A stretch of DNA of 64,000 nucleotides, taken from Butyricimonas faecalis. Its GTDB lineage: Bacteria; Bacteroidota; Bacteroidia; Bacteroidales; Marinifilaceae. Shown piece by piece: positions 7,971 to 16,635 of the stretch. Where the stretch lies: contig NZ_CP032819.1 of the NCBI RefSeq assembly GCF_003991565.1, positions 2,728,001 through 2,792,000 of the forward strand, written 5' to 3'. The notes under the pieces are model-generated. The model ran no database searches and was not told the origin of the DNA. It saw nothing but the letters and a program-made list of their open reading frames with translations. A program made the translations under genes and the position numbers. Numbering within the stretch: position 1 is the first letter of the stretch; every line of letters begins with the position of its first letter.

Positions 7971-7978
7971 CAAAGATA
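7971..7978 (-). promoter_or_regulatory. TAnnTTTG promoter box of the tetR pair
   Basis: TATCTTTG on the minus strand, about 22 nt upstream of the chosen ATG 7949. Its position argues against translation starting at 7973. Confidence 0.5.
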
Positions 7979-8104
7979 GAGATAAAAACTGAACATCTTA
8001 AATTTAACATTTAGATTCACGTTAACAGGGGAAATAATCGTTTTTTATAAATCATAATCAGGATATCACCTTCTAATAATAAAATAATAAAGCTACAATT
8101 CATA

Positions 8105-8245
8105 ATCACTAGTGGATTACTTCCGTATATAAAGTTTCTAATAAGCTTATAAAATCTTATTAAAACGCTATTCCGTATAGCGTTTTAATAGCGTTCTAAT
8201 AGCGTTTTAATAGCGCTTTACACGGTAGTGATACGGAAGTCATCA
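8105..8245. repeat. Intergenic element A: inverted repeats enclosing 11-bp iterates
   Basis: The outer arms are ACTTCCGTAT (8119-8128) and ATACGGAAGT (8231-8240). Inside is a 13-bp perfect hairpin (8159-8171/8177-8189, loop TCCGT). The right arm of this hairpin begins a run of 11-bp units: AGCGTTTTAAT (8179-8189), AGCGTTCTAAT (8190-8200), AGCGTTTTAAT (8201-8211) and AGCGCTTTACA (8212-8222). The element lies about 50 bp beyond the stop of the symporter gene. Nothing else is visible in the gap 7980-8290. A structurally similar element with a different sequence occurs at 31884-32038. Confidence 0.75.
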
Positions 8246-8290
8246 TGTATTAATCTTTATTTCGTGTATTAAATCAAACTGAATACCAGA

Positions 8291-9502
8291 TTATTCCGCC
8301 ACAACCACCTCTTCTAGTTCCTCCCGAGTCCCCGTGTGGTGACTTTTTTTGTTAATCCGGTCCATAATCACGGCAATTGCACCATCACCCGTCACGTTAC
8401 AAGCCGTACCGAAACTATCCATCGCGATATACAAAGCGATCATCAACCCTTGAGCCGTTTCGTCAAATCCCAACATAGATTGCAATAACCCCAAAGCCGC
8501 CATGATCGCACCGCCCGGTACCCCCGGTGCCGCCACCATGGCAATTCCCAACATAAAAATAAACCCGGCCATCACCCCGAAAGAAATCGGCATTCCTGAC
8601 ATCAACATGATCGCCATGGCACAAGCCACGATCTTCATCGTGCTACCCGACAAGTGTATCGTGGCACAAAGCGGGATTACGAAAGTGGCTAGTTCCCGGT
8701 TGACGCCATTTTTTATCGTTTGCTCCAACGTCACGGGAATTGTCGCGGCGGAAGACTGTGTTCCCAAAGCGGTCATGTAAGCCGGCAACATATTTCGAAA
8801 CAACCGGAACGGATTCTTCTTCGACACGATTCCGGCAATGAAGAATTGGATAAACAACAGTATGATCGTCAGGAAAAATATCATCACGATAATCTTCACG
8901 AACACGCCCAACACACCGGAAACCTGTCCGGAATTCGAGATATTCAAGAAAATACCGAAAATATAAAGCGGCAACAAGGGAATAATCACGCCCGTGATCA
9001 CCTTGTTGATAATATCCTTGAAATCCTCCATCGCTTCTTTCAACGTGGCCCCGTTGATAACCGACATTCCCAGGCCTAACGTGAAAGCCAAGACCAAAGA
9101 GGTCATCACGTCCATCAAAGGTGGCATCATCACCGTGAAATAAGGAGTCAAAGGTTCCACCACCGCCATTTCCTGCGGTTGCAACTCGGCATCTTTCAAT
9201 AACCACGGATAACTCAAATCACTGGCAAGGTAAGTAAAGAATCCCGAAAACAGGGTAAATCCATACGCCAGCAAAGCAGTTATCAACAACAATCTCCCGG
9301 CTCCTTTGCCCAAATCGGCAATACCCGGGGCCACCAATCCAAGAATCAGTAACGGGATAATAAAACCAAGGAAATTACTAAACAAGCCATTTACCGTTAA
9401 GAATATTCTTACCAACCCATCGGGGAAGAAAAGTCCGCACACGATACCGGAAGCTATTGCGATCACAATTTTGGGTAATAATCCTATCTTCTTTTTTTCC
9501 AT
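8291..9502 (-). CDS. Dicarboxylate/amino acid:cation symporter (DAACS/SDF family)
   Basis: A 403-residue inner-membrane carrier of the GltP/DctA/SstT family that couples uptake of C4-dicarboxylates or acidic/neutral amino acids to Na+ or H+. Visible family landmarks are the serine-rich re-entrant loop HP1 (SSAATIPVT, about 249-257), the HP2 region (PGVPGGAIMAALGLL, about 327-341) and the TM8 substrate/cation motif NVTGDGAIAVI (about 370-380). About eight transmembrane helices start near residue 8. The cytoplasmic tail is acidic (EELEEVVVAE). It stands alone, on the same strand as the tetR pair, and element A lies beyond its 3' end. The exact substrate cannot be read from the sequence. Confidence 0.93.
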   Translation of the reverse strand: MEKKKIGLLPKIVIAIASGIVCGLFFPDGLVRIFLTVNGLFSNFLGFIIPLLILGLVAPGIADLGKGAGRLLLITALLAYGFTLFSGFFTYLASDLSYPWLLKDAELQPQEMAVVEPLTPYFTVMMPPLMDVMTSLVLAFTLGLGMSVINGATLKEAMEDFKDIINKVITGVIIPLLPLYIFGIFLNISNSGQVSGVLGVFVKIIVMIFFLTIILLFIQFFIAGIVSKKNPFRLFRNMLPAYMTALGTQSSAATIPVTLEQTIKNGVNRELATFVIPLCATIHLSGSTMKIVACAMAIMLMSGMPISFGVMAGFIFMLGIAMVAAPGVPGGAIMAALGLLQSMLGFDETAQGLMIALYIAMDSFGTACNVTGDGAIAVIMDRINKKSHHTGTREELEEVVVAE

Positions 9503-9627
9503 AGGCCATCTATTTATATTAGTACGTCATTCAAGGCTCTCGCCTTTTGGGCGATTTCCCTATTTACTTTAAACGAGAACGTAAGTAAAAAAGATTTACT
9601 AATCCTATTTATGTACTATTCTAGGCA

Positions 9628-9681
9628 CAATTGTTAATCAACTTGCGTTCGTTGAATGACTTGGAATGACCTTTCCGATTT
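9628..9681. repeat. Noncoding direct repeat, copy 1
   Basis: About 51 bp (core TTGTTAATCAACTTGCGTTC followed by GACTTGGAATGACCTTTCCG) is ~80% identical, by eye, to 11360-11413 in the same orientation. The two copies bracket the AAA-ATPase gene and the secreted-protein pseudogene. The first copy runs up to the 3' end of the ATPase gene. Confidence 0.6.
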
Positions 9682-9702
9682 GAAATGAAGAGGATTTCAC
9701 GA

Positions 9703-10833
9703 CTAAAAATAACGGGAGAGCCACAAAGCAAAGAACTTATCATAGACATAGTATGTTCCCAGCTCCGAGGAGACAAAATCTTTCTCTAACAATCCTTTTA
9801 AAGCAGCTTGCACGGAACTTGCCGAAGCCAAACGGTATTTTTTGATATAGCGACTACCGGTAACCTCTTTCGCCTTCCCCTCTTTGGCAATAGTGATTAA
9901 TACCTCCTTTTGCTTCTCCGGCAACCGGAACAGCGTTTCTTCATAATTATAACGATAGCTTGAAATAATGTTCTGCAAGGCAGTTTGAATCATATCCCCT
10001 GTACATGATCCGCCTTTCTCTGTCATCATAAACAAAGTATTTAACATCTTCTGAATGTACCAAGTGACACCTTCAAAACGGTCATACACCTCCGTTATGA
10101 TTTCCGGGGAGATCATCTTCCCTGCCTTTTCAAAATGCCCCATTGCGAATTCAATGTATTTATCCCGCGGAATGGATTCCAAGTAAAGCATCGATACACT
10201 CTGGTAGAAGGGACGAGAGGGACTTAGAAACATATTCCCCATAATATGCCGCTGGCTTCCCGCAAAAATAAAACGAGCATTATTACAATGCTGGATATAA
10301 GTTCTTAAAAGGGCTTCCAAATTTTTTTCAGGGTACGAGGCAATCTGTTGAAATTCGTCAATAGCAACGATACAAGGCTTATCAGCCACCTCCAAATACT
10401 TGAAGATTTCATCTAATGTTGCCCGAGTATCGCGTACATCACCCAATTGCATGTTAAACGAGGGATTACCGACAACATCAAAAGAAATTCCGGCCTGTAA
10501 TGTCTTCACACAATTCACAAATGTTTCTATGGCTTTTCTTCCGAAAGGTTTCAATCGCTCCAAAATAACCTTACTTAATGACAGTATAAAATCACGTAAT
10601 GATTTTGTGGCGTATATATCCACAAAGAAGGTGTAATACTTATCACTTATTTCCGAATGAGCAAAACAATGCATGACAAGACCTGTTTTCCCCATTCTTC
10701 GTGGAGATATCAATGCAAGATTGTTCCCATTTGTAAGCTGTTTTATAAGTTCGTTGCTCTCCGATTGTCGATCGCAAAAATACTCTGGAGAAATATACCC
10801 CGCCGTAATGAATGGATTATTTACCTGTACCAT
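9703..10833 (-). CDS. Stand-alone AAA-type ATPase (ATPase_2, archaeal-type) with winged-helix C-terminus
   Basis: A 376-residue cytoplasmic protein. The N-terminus NPFITAGYISPEYFCDRQ is typical of the family. Walker A is SPRRMGKT (43-50), Walker B is CIVAIDEFQQI (about 156-166), and a sensor-like FIFAGSQRHIM follows. The C-terminal ~90 residues (KEVTGSRYIKKYRLASASSV, then ALKGLLEKDFV) form a winged-helix DNA-binding domain. Such single-gene ATPases are common in Bacteroidota and archaea; their role is unknown, with suggested links to mobile DNA or defence. It is monocistronic, with a TATCTTTG box at 10853-10860, and lies between two copies of a noncoding direct repeat. Confidence 0.88.
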   Translation of the reverse strand: MVQVNNPFITAGYISPEYFCDRQSESNELIKQLTNGNNLALISPRRMGKTGLVMHCFAHSEISDKYYTFFVDIYATKSLRDFILSLSKVILERLKPFGRKAIETFVNCVKTLQAGISFDVVGNPSFNMQLGDVRDTRATLDEIFKYLEVADKPCIVAIDEFQQIASYPEKNLEALLRTYIQHCNNARFIFAGSQRHIMGNMFLSPSRPFYQSVSMLYLESIPRDKYIEFAMGHFEKAGKMISPEIITEVYDRFEGVTWYIQKMLNTLFMMTEKGGSCTGDMIQTALQNIISSYRYNYEETLFRLPEKQKEVLITIAKEGKAKEVTGSRYIKKYRLASASSVQAALKGLLEKDFVSSELGTYYVYDKFFALWLSRYF

Positions 10834-10852
10834 AACTACTTTTATTAATACA

Positions 10853-10860
10853 CAAAGATA
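10853..10860 (-). promoter_or_regulatory. TAnnTTTG promoter box of the AAA-ATPase gene
   Basis: TATCTTTG on the minus strand, 20 nt upstream of the ATG at 10833. No -33 TTG was found at standard distance. Confidence 0.5.
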
Positions 10861-10961
10861 ATTATTATCTTATAATAATGAGTGCATGATCGTTATAAAA
10901 TTGCACCGTATCTCCACGCGTGACCATCGCCCTTACTGTAACTAAAAATTAATGGGTACGG

Positions 10962-11280
10962 TCATGCTCCTCCGCACGTTTCCCAGATGAAGCGGACACT
11001 AAGCAGGAATTTATTTCGGGGCTGATTTACAACCCGAACAGCCTCCACGTTAAGGCTATGTGCACCTCCTTTCAACACGTTCACCCCACGTATTCTGCAA
11101 CCGAGCGTATTTGATTACGTCAACCGCATACCGGGGTGCATAGTTATCAGCGACTGTTATTTCTTTATACCGCCAGTTATAGGTTCCCCTGTTACCTTTA
11201 TCGTACGAAACCTTCACTTGTGCCACACTTGTTCCCAACAAACCGCACAAGCATATTAAAACGACAAGACTTTTCTTTAT
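10962..11280 (-). pseudogene. Frameshifted small secreted protein, start codon lost
   Basis: Translating from ATA 11278-11280 gives a good signal peptide (KKSLVVLICLCGLLGTSVAQ) and a mature part KVSYDKGNRGTYNWRYKEIT...YARLQNTWGERV, which ends early at TAG 11056. The +1 frame continues the protein at once (LKGGAHSLNVEAVRVVNQPR, then NKFLLSVRFIWETCGGA) to TGA 10962-10964. One extra base near 11070 and an ATG-to-ATA change at the start explain both defects. The restored protein would be ~105 residues and periplasmic or secreted; I do not recognise its family. It is probably a decayed gene; a sequencing error could explain the frameshift but not the ATA. Confidence 0.6.
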
Positions 11281-11814
11281 ATATCAAACACACTATTTTA
11301 TAACTAATTACAAATATATTCAAATTCTTACCCGTATACAAAAGGGGTGGAGAATATTCCAATTATTAATCAACTTATATTCGTTAAAGGACTTGGGATG
11401 AACTCTCCGATTGACTCTGGGCTAATTGTCTCAATAAATTTCGTAATAGTGGTAATTATTTCAGCTTCCATTCCACGACAGTCAGCATGTACAATTATGT
11501 ACGACAGCTAGTTACTACCACTTTAGCCATTCTTGTGAACCAAGATACGCAAACTTAGGGTAAAACAGTTGCTACTCTAATAGCTTTCACGGGAGTCTAT
11601 CTCCTCACGCAGAGCAAAGCCCAAGCAGGCATGGAGAAAAAATGCAGTTAATAACATTCCGATGGAAACATAAATTTAATATAAATTACATAAAAAAGTA
11701 TATTGGAATTATTCACAACAATAATTCATCTGATAATTATTATTCGTAACAACACTCATAATATTGGATAATTTTCGTATATTCGCAGTAATATTAATCA
11801 AACAATTTTGAACT
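11281..11814. other. Gene-poor 534-bp stretch with repeat copy 2 and a broken small ORF
   Basis: It holds copy 2 of the noncoding direct repeat (11360-11413). It also holds a 54-codon frame from ATG 11487 to TAA 11651 with one in-frame TAG at 11556-11558; the second half encodes a hydrophobic segment (TVATLIAFTGVYLLTQSKAQ), so this may be a decayed small membrane protein. The last ~110 bp are AT-rich and include GTATATTCGC near 11779, one mismatch from a TAnnTTTGC promoter box, for the Ig-like gene at 11815. I see nothing else. Confidence 0.4.
11360..11413. repeat. Noncoding direct repeat, copy 2
   Basis: Core TTATTAATCAACTTATATTC followed by GACTTGGGATGAACTCTCCG; about 80% identical to 9628-9681 and in the same orientation. 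Confidence 0.6.
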
Positions 11815-12237
11815 ATGAAAAAATTATTAATGTTAGTAATAATCTCTTTACTTTTTACAGGATTCACTAGCAAAGAAGAAAAAAGATTAGACATTCCCCT
11901 TATGTTAACAGATATGTTACAGCAAAATCTCCCCCCTAAAATATTAAGTGCAACCCCATTGTCCCTTGAAATAGTTATAAAAGAAGGCGATAGAGCTACA
12001 TTTAGCATCACATTTGAAAAGGCTGAGGCAGGAGCAAAGGTGAGTGTTACACGGGAAGGTGGTTCTTTAGGGGAAAATTGCATCTATTCAAGCAATGAAT
12101 CTTCTGTGAACGTTACGATTATTAATACTAGAATGGAAGATGCAGGGAGATATGTCATAACTCTTACCAATAAATATGGTTCGACTTCTATCCTTTTTAG
12201 CGTATACGTTGCCCCTGATTTTACAATTTCAGAATAA
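11815..12237 (+). CDS. Small secreted protein with one immunoglobulin I-set-like domain
   Basis: A 140-residue protein. An N-terminal signal peptide (KKLLMLVIISLLFTGFTS) is followed by ~25 polar residues and one Ig-like domain (about 45-132). The EGDRATFSITF strand corresponds to the B-strand region. MEDAGRYVITLTNKYG (107-122) matches the classic D-x-G-x-Y...N-x-x-G signature of I-set domains, but the B-strand Cys is replaced, so there is no canonical disulfide. It would act as a secreted or periplasmic binding protein. It lies 101 bp upstream of the ABC/M1/golvesin fusion on the same strand, with a hairpin terminator between them, so a functional link is possible but unproven. Confidence 0.75.
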   Translation: MKKLLMLVIISLLFTGFTSKEEKRLDIPLMLTDMLQQNLPPKILSATPLSLEIVIKEGDRATFSITFEKAEAGAKVSVTREGGSLGENCIYSSNESSVNVTIINTRMEDAGRYVITLTNKYGSTSILFSVYVAPDFTISE

Positions 12238-12267
12238 AAAGCAAGAATAAATGATATATTCAAATAT

Positions 12268-12317
12268 AAAAGCACTATTTCAAAAAACGATAACTAAAAT
12301 GGTGCTTTTAATTTTTT
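12268..12317 (+). terminator. Hairpin terminator after the Ig-like gene
   Basis: The arm AAAAGCAC (12268-12275) pairs with GTGCTTTT (12302-12309) across an A-rich loop of ~26 nt, and AATTTTTT follows. The long loop makes it weaker than a textbook terminator, so read-through into the fusion gene is possible. Confidence 0.5.
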
Positions 12318-12338
12318 AATCTTTCAAAGAATTGCATC

Positions 12339-15300
12339 ATGAACAAGGATAACATTTTTATTGAGACCTTATACGAATTTAAACGTACACGCAGGAGTAT
12401 TCTGTTTCATATTTTCATCACATTGGCCATTTTAGGATTAATTTTCTATCAATTTACATTTTTGTCAAAAGGGAATGATGCAATCTCCATAAAAAATTTA
12501 TTACAATTCTACCAAGATTGGCCTTCCTTGGCTTTAGCTTCTGCCATTCCTTTTAAAAGTGCTTACTACTTTAATATCATCCAGTTGATTTTCATCGCTT
12601 GTTGTGCTGTAAACAATTCAAGAAGTTTCAAATTGGGAACAAAGGAAGCCTTACATACTCATTCACAAGGAAACAACGAGATTGTGGCAGGGAATTTCCT
12701 AGGTTTATTACTCGTAATCACCATATTAAACTGGATTTTATTTGCAACTTCTATCCTTTTCAACGCAATCTTGTATCCAGAATCTTTCAGATTATCATAT
12801 TATCTATTTTACTGGTTCACTCTCACGTTTCCTGCATCCATTTACTTTCTAGGAATATCCAGCCTCGTAACCCGCTTTATTCGGCATTCAGGTATAAGTC
12901 TTATGGTATTATTACTTACATTAGGAGGAATCATCTTAGGAGGAGCCACGCTTTTCCATGGCGTTTTGGATCCCTGCGCTCGCAATATACCCAACATGTT
13001 TTCAGACTTCACGGGACATTCAAACTTAGTTAACTATTTGCTACAAAGAGGAGGTATTTTCTTCACAGGGATCAGCTTCCTCGTACTATCAATTATCCCT
13101 TTCCCCCGGATTCCCAATTATAACCGGATATTAAAAAATAGTATAGGTATTGCTTGTTTCTTTCTTATACTGGCCAGTTGTCTAGCACTCTTTTATCTTA
13201 ATCTGCACTGGAAGGAAAAAGATACTCGGGAAATTTACAGACAAGTCTATGAAAAATATGCAGGACCGTCCAAAACAAGAATCACTCGCCATGACTTACA
13301 CGTGAAAGAATTAGCAGATGGAGGTATATCTGCAAGCAGCCACATGACAATCAAAAATAAAACCTCAAATGAGGCTCCTTTAATTATGTACTTGAATCCC
13401 GGTTTAAAAATCAACTCTATTGAGATTGACGGCCAAGAAATTTCGTTCCGGAAAGAGCATCAAATTTTGATCATCAACAAGAAGTTACAAGCTAAAGACT
13501 CTTGCCATGTAACTATGAAATATAAAGGGAAAATAGAAAATACAATTTGCAATTTAGATATTATTCCGGAAAAACATGACTCACCACAAGTAAATTCTCT
13601 CGGGATATATCATTACGGGAATTTCCCGGCTTTTTGTGAAAAAGATTACAAGCTATTCCCCATAGAATGCATCTGGTATCCTATGTGTATCTCCCCATAT
13701 AGTAGACTGGGAAATCCCGCCATAAATTTCACTCGCTACTCCCTTAAAGTGGAACATGATCCTAAACTGACGGCTATCTCCCAAGGATATACCACAGAAG
13801 AAAAAGAGGGTATAACCTCATTTCATTTCAAACATGATATGCCAGGAATCAGCTTATGCATTGGCAATTACAAGAAAAGGACTTTAATGTTACTTCCTAG
13901 ATTTTTCGCAGACACCACCAGCATGCCTAATTACACAACCCGCTTAACTCTTTACTATCATCCCCGCCATGAATATCTTCTTGAAAGATTTGATTTAGAA
14001 GAAGACAAATTAGCTTCTATATTGTTAAATGCAAAACAAACAATAGAATCTAAGGAATGTCTCTCATTCGCAGAGAAAGATCTCACAGCAGAGGAATTAG
14101 CTATGGTAAACACATTAAACGATGGCATTCTCCCTCTACAGAGACTTAAAAATATTGTTTTAGCCAAAAGAGATTTTGACCCAATTCAACATTACCCGTA
14201 TTATTGGCAAATCTTTGTGGAAACTCCATGTAATTACCACATTTATTCTCGTTTAGTACAACCGACTGGAGAAAGAGAACAAGGAGGGATGGTATTCATC
14301 CCAGAAAAATTATATTCCATAACAAAATACAACAATAGGAAACCCCAAACAGAAAAAGAAAAAGAACAATTCAACCTGTTCTTATGGCCAATCACTCTTA
14401 AGCCCATTTTTGAGGACGGAATTTGTAGCATAATACCAGCTTTTCGAGGAAGAACATTTTATATTTCTACAGATGAAAACCCAATTATAAATAATATTAT
14501 AAACAATATTATATTTCAAGATAAAAACATATTACCCCAAGAATGGGACGTCGGAGAAGTCGACGCAATAGCATATCTGAAAAATAAGAGTTTAAAAGAA
14601 GCATTACATGAGCATTCTCTATCCTCTGAAAAACTTCAAAATATCATTCACAAAAAAAGTGCCGAGTTATGGATGTATATATCTCAACAAATTCAAGTTC
14701 ACAGAGATACTCTTAAAGAGTTTTATCATGATTTTCTATTAAGAAATCAATTCAAAGAGGTTCCTGCAGAAGAATTTTATCAACAATTTTACCAATGGAC
14801 CAACCTTAGATTAGATTCCTTGATCGATCATTGGTATAATACAAAACAAGTACCCCGCCTCGAAATACGAAATGCCAAAGTAATTAAAATCGAAGACCCG
14901 GAGGAACAATCATTTTACCCAGAAGTATTATATAGTTTCAGTGTATTTAACGAGAGTGACGTCCCCGGAATCGTGATGACAACTGATTTACAAAGCTGGA
15001 TTATCCCCCCTCATGAAGGTCGAGAAATCCAGACAAAAGAGCTGAAAGAACCACCCTTCCGCACAAATCGTTATTATCTAAACCGTCCATTTTCCCAGAA
15101 TTTCCCGTCATACGTGAATTTGGAACTGGAGAACAATGTTATAAAAGATACTACCTGCAAAATAACCCACATTGATTCCATTACATTCTGGAAGCAAAGA
15201 AACGAGAACGAGATCATTGTCGATAACGAGGATCCTGGATTCAGAATTGTCAAAGCAAAAGGCTTTAAACTCTTGTCTTTGTTCCAAAAAGAGAATAATT

Positions 15301-15743
15301 ATAAAGCATATTACACAAATTATAGACAACAAAAAGCATGGACTCCCGTAATAAACCATCATTTTTACGGTTCTCCCATCCAAAGTGCATATATAAAACA
15401 AGCGGATGCAGGCAAGCAAAAAGTGGAATGGAATACAGAATTACCACAGAAAGGGAAATATGAAGTGTTTTTTTATCATCCAAGTCCCCAAGATAAGGTG
15501 AAAGACCCAAGACAAGAATTTTATTACTCTGTTTTCGATGGTACACAAGAACACGAAGTCGTTATTCACGTAAATCATGACGAAATAGGATGGATTTCCC
15601 TTGGTGTATTCCATTTCACGAAGGAGGCAAAAGTAACTCTATGCGATCGAGATCGTAAAGAAAAAATCGAATCGAAATACTATGGTGTCGCACCACAAGA
15701 ACTTACAGCAGATGCCATAAAATGGGTTCGACTACAAGAATAG
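12339..15743 (+). CDS. ABC-2-like permease fused to an M1-peptidase-like domain and a C-terminal golvesin-like domain
   Basis: A 1134-residue membrane protein. Residues ~20-295 hold six to seven transmembrane helices in ABC-2 permease style (first helix IFITLAILGLIFYQFTFL). Residues ~310-800 resemble the extracytoplasmic part of M1 aminopeptidases, including a GGM segment (QGGMVFIPEKLY, about 647-658) at the place of the GxMEN exopeptidase loop. No HExxH zinc motif follows it anywhere, so this part should be catalytically dead. Residues ~985-1134 match golvesin-type domains (start DNEDPGFRIV, then YEVFFYHPS, WISLGVFHF and the end ADAIKWVRL). ABC-permease/M1 fusions are known in Bacteroidota; the dead site plus a golvesin tail is unusual. 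No ATPase gene is adjacent. Confidence 0.8.
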   Translation: MNKDNIFIETLYEFKRTRRSILFHIFITLAILGLIFYQFTFLSKGNDAISIKNLLQFYQDWPSLALASAIPFKSAYYFNIIQLIFIACCAVNNSRSFKLGTKEALHTHSQGNNEIVAGNFLGLLLVITILNWILFATSILFNAILYPESFRLSYYLFYWFTLTFPASIYFLGISSLVTRFIRHSGISLMVLLLTLGGIILGGATLFHGVLDPCARNIPNMFSDFTGHSNLVNYLLQRGGIFFTGISFLVLSIIPFPRIPNYNRILKNSIGIACFFLILASCLALFYLNLHWKEKDTREIYRQVYEKYAGPSKTRITRHDLHVKELADGGISASSHMTIKNKTSNEAPLIMYLNPGLKINSIEIDGQEISFRKEHQILIINKKLQAKDSCHVTMKYKGKIENTICNLDIIPEKHDSPQVNSLGIYHYGNFPAFCEKDYKLFPIECIWYPMCISPYSRLGNPAINFTRYSLKVEHDPKLTAISQGYTTEEKEGITSFHFKHDMPGISLCIGNYKKRTLMLLPRFFADTTSMPNYTTRLTLYYHPRHEYLLERFDLEEDKLASILLNAKQTIESKECLSFAEKDLTAEELAMVNTLNDGILPLQRLKNIVLAKRDFDPIQHYPYYWQIFVETPCNYHIYSRLVQPTGEREQGGMVFIPEKLYSITKYNNRKPQTEKEKEQFNLFLWPITLKPIFEDGICSIIPAFRGRTFYISTDENPIINNIINNIIFQDKNILPQEWDVGEVDAIAYLKNKSLKEALHEHSLSSEKLQNIIHKKSAELWMYISQQIQVHRDTLKEFYHDFLLRNQFKEVPAEEFYQQFYQWTNLRLDSLIDHWYNTKQVPRLEIRNAKVIKIEDPEEQSFYPEVLYSFSVFNESDVPGIVMTTDLQSWIIPPHEGREIQTKELKEPPFRTNRYYLNRPFSQNFPSYVNLELENNVIKDTTCKITHIDSITFWKQRNENEIIVDNEDPGFRIVKAKGFKLLSLFQKENNYKAYYTNYRQQKAWTPVINHHFYGSPIQSAYIKQADAGKQKVEWNTELPQKGKYEVFFYHPSPQDKVKDPRQEFYYSVFDGTQEHEVVIHVNHDEIGWISLGVFHFTKEAKVTLCDRDRKEKIESKYYGVAPQELTADAIKWVRLQE

Positions 15744-15859
15744 ATCCAAAAAACAACATATAATTACATTCGAAGACCCTTATTCTGATAACAACATTTT
15801 CATACAACAATTCCGAAATAGTTTTTATCCTTTAATGATGCTATTTATTCTTTTATCTT

Positions 15860-15867
15860 TAAATTTG
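15860..15867 (+). promoter_or_regulatory. TAnnTTTG promoter box upstream of the 111-aa gene
   Basis: TAAATTTG, followed by ~60 nt of leader before ATG 15927. The -33 element is unclear. Confidence 0.35.
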
Positions 15868-15926
15868 TGCAAGGATAAGTAGCGTGATCATGGTTATTAA
15901 CGAGAATCCCGTTGATTCTCTGATCA

Positions 15927-16262
15927 ATGAAACTTTTCGCACAACATATCTTTGAAACCGGAAATATCACGGCACATAACATCGTCGTCTGGACTGATTA
16001 TTTCTGGAAACTTTCCCCTTCCGACAAGAAAACCAAAGCGTTATGCAGCAAATGGATCAACTATGCCTATAACATAAATCGTTTCAACGACAAAGTTGCC
16101 GTCCCGGCTGCCGACTTACTGGCCAGAATCGGAAATTTTAAAGATGCCAAAATCATCTTGAAAAAAGCGATTGCCAGTCAAAAGGAACTTAAAAATGAAA
16201 ATCAGAAAGTTTATAAACCTCTCGAACTGAAATTACGGGATATCAACAATGGCAAATTATAA
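15927..16262 (+). CDS. Small helical protein, possibly the C-terminal remnant of a thioredoxin-family protein
   Basis: 111 residues, predicted all-helical and without a signal peptide. The sequence WTDYFWKLSPSDKKTKALCS, then AVPAADLLARIGNFKDAKII, resembles the TPR-like helical tail seen in many Bacteroidota thioredoxin-domain proteins (AxLLxxxGxxxxA rhythm). No thioredoxin fold or CxxC is present, and the frame is closed by TGA just upstream of the ATG, so it may be a truncated remnant. The similarity is by eye and weak. It converges on cbpM, with a shared bidirectional terminator. Confidence 0.5.
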   Translation: MKLFAQHIFETGNITAHNIVVWTDYFWKLSPSDKKTKALCSKWINYAYNINRFNDKVAVPAADLLARIGNFKDAKIILKKAIASQKELKNENQKVYKPLELKLRDINNGKL

Positions 16263-16269
16263 AAAGACA

Positions 16270-16312
16270 GAGAGTGTGACGTATGTATATACGGACACTC
16301 TCCAATTTTTAT
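16270..16312. terminator. Bidirectional terminator between convergent genes
   Basis: GAGAGTGT (16270-16277) pairs with ACACTCTC (16295-16302). CAATTTTT follows on the plus strand and TGTCTTTTT on the minus strand, so it can serve both the 111-aa gene and cbpM. Confidence 0.7.
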
Positions 16313-16623
16313 TCTTCCCAATACCCGAAATGATTCGAGCGGAACACCCGAACCTCCCGACGTAATTGGTCCAGTTCATGTTGCATTTCATGTAATCGTC
16401 CCATCAACTCGTGGATGACACCAATCCCCTCAATATTCACGGACAAATCCTCGTGCCAACGGACAAAACGTTCCAAATCACGTAATTGTGATTCGAGCAA
16501 ATAACGTTCTCCATCGACCTCCCGGATATCAATTAACCCGTCTTCTTCCAAAGACACGATAAATGAAGGATCCACGTGACTTTTCTGACAGTATTCCCTA
16601 ACTATAATTAAATCTGTTTCCAT
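16309..16623 (-). CDS. cbpM: Chaperone modulator CbpM
   Basis: A 104-residue cytoplasmic protein of the CbpM/MerR-like family that binds the J-domain of CbpA and inhibits its co-chaperone and DNA-binding activities (known for the E. coli protein). The N-terminal part (DLIIVREYCQKSHVDPSFIV, then LEEDGLIDIREV) is the winged-helix-like region, followed by a helical dimerisation tail (HELMGRLHEMQHELDQLRRE). It starts 12 bp after the stop of cbpA, the standard cbpA-cbpM arrangement, which strongly supports the call. Confidence 0.88.
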   Translation of the reverse strand: METDLIIVREYCQKSHVDPSFIVSLEEDGLIDIREVDGERYLLESQLRDLERFVRWHEDLSVNIEGIGVIHELMGRLHEMQHELDQLRREVRVFRSNHFGYWEE

Positions 16624-16635
16624 AACTCTTTCCCT

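Noticed and set aside
8179..8222. Possible CRISPR-like array from the 11-bp repeats
   Set aside because: The units are contiguous without spacers, far too short, and no cas gene is present.
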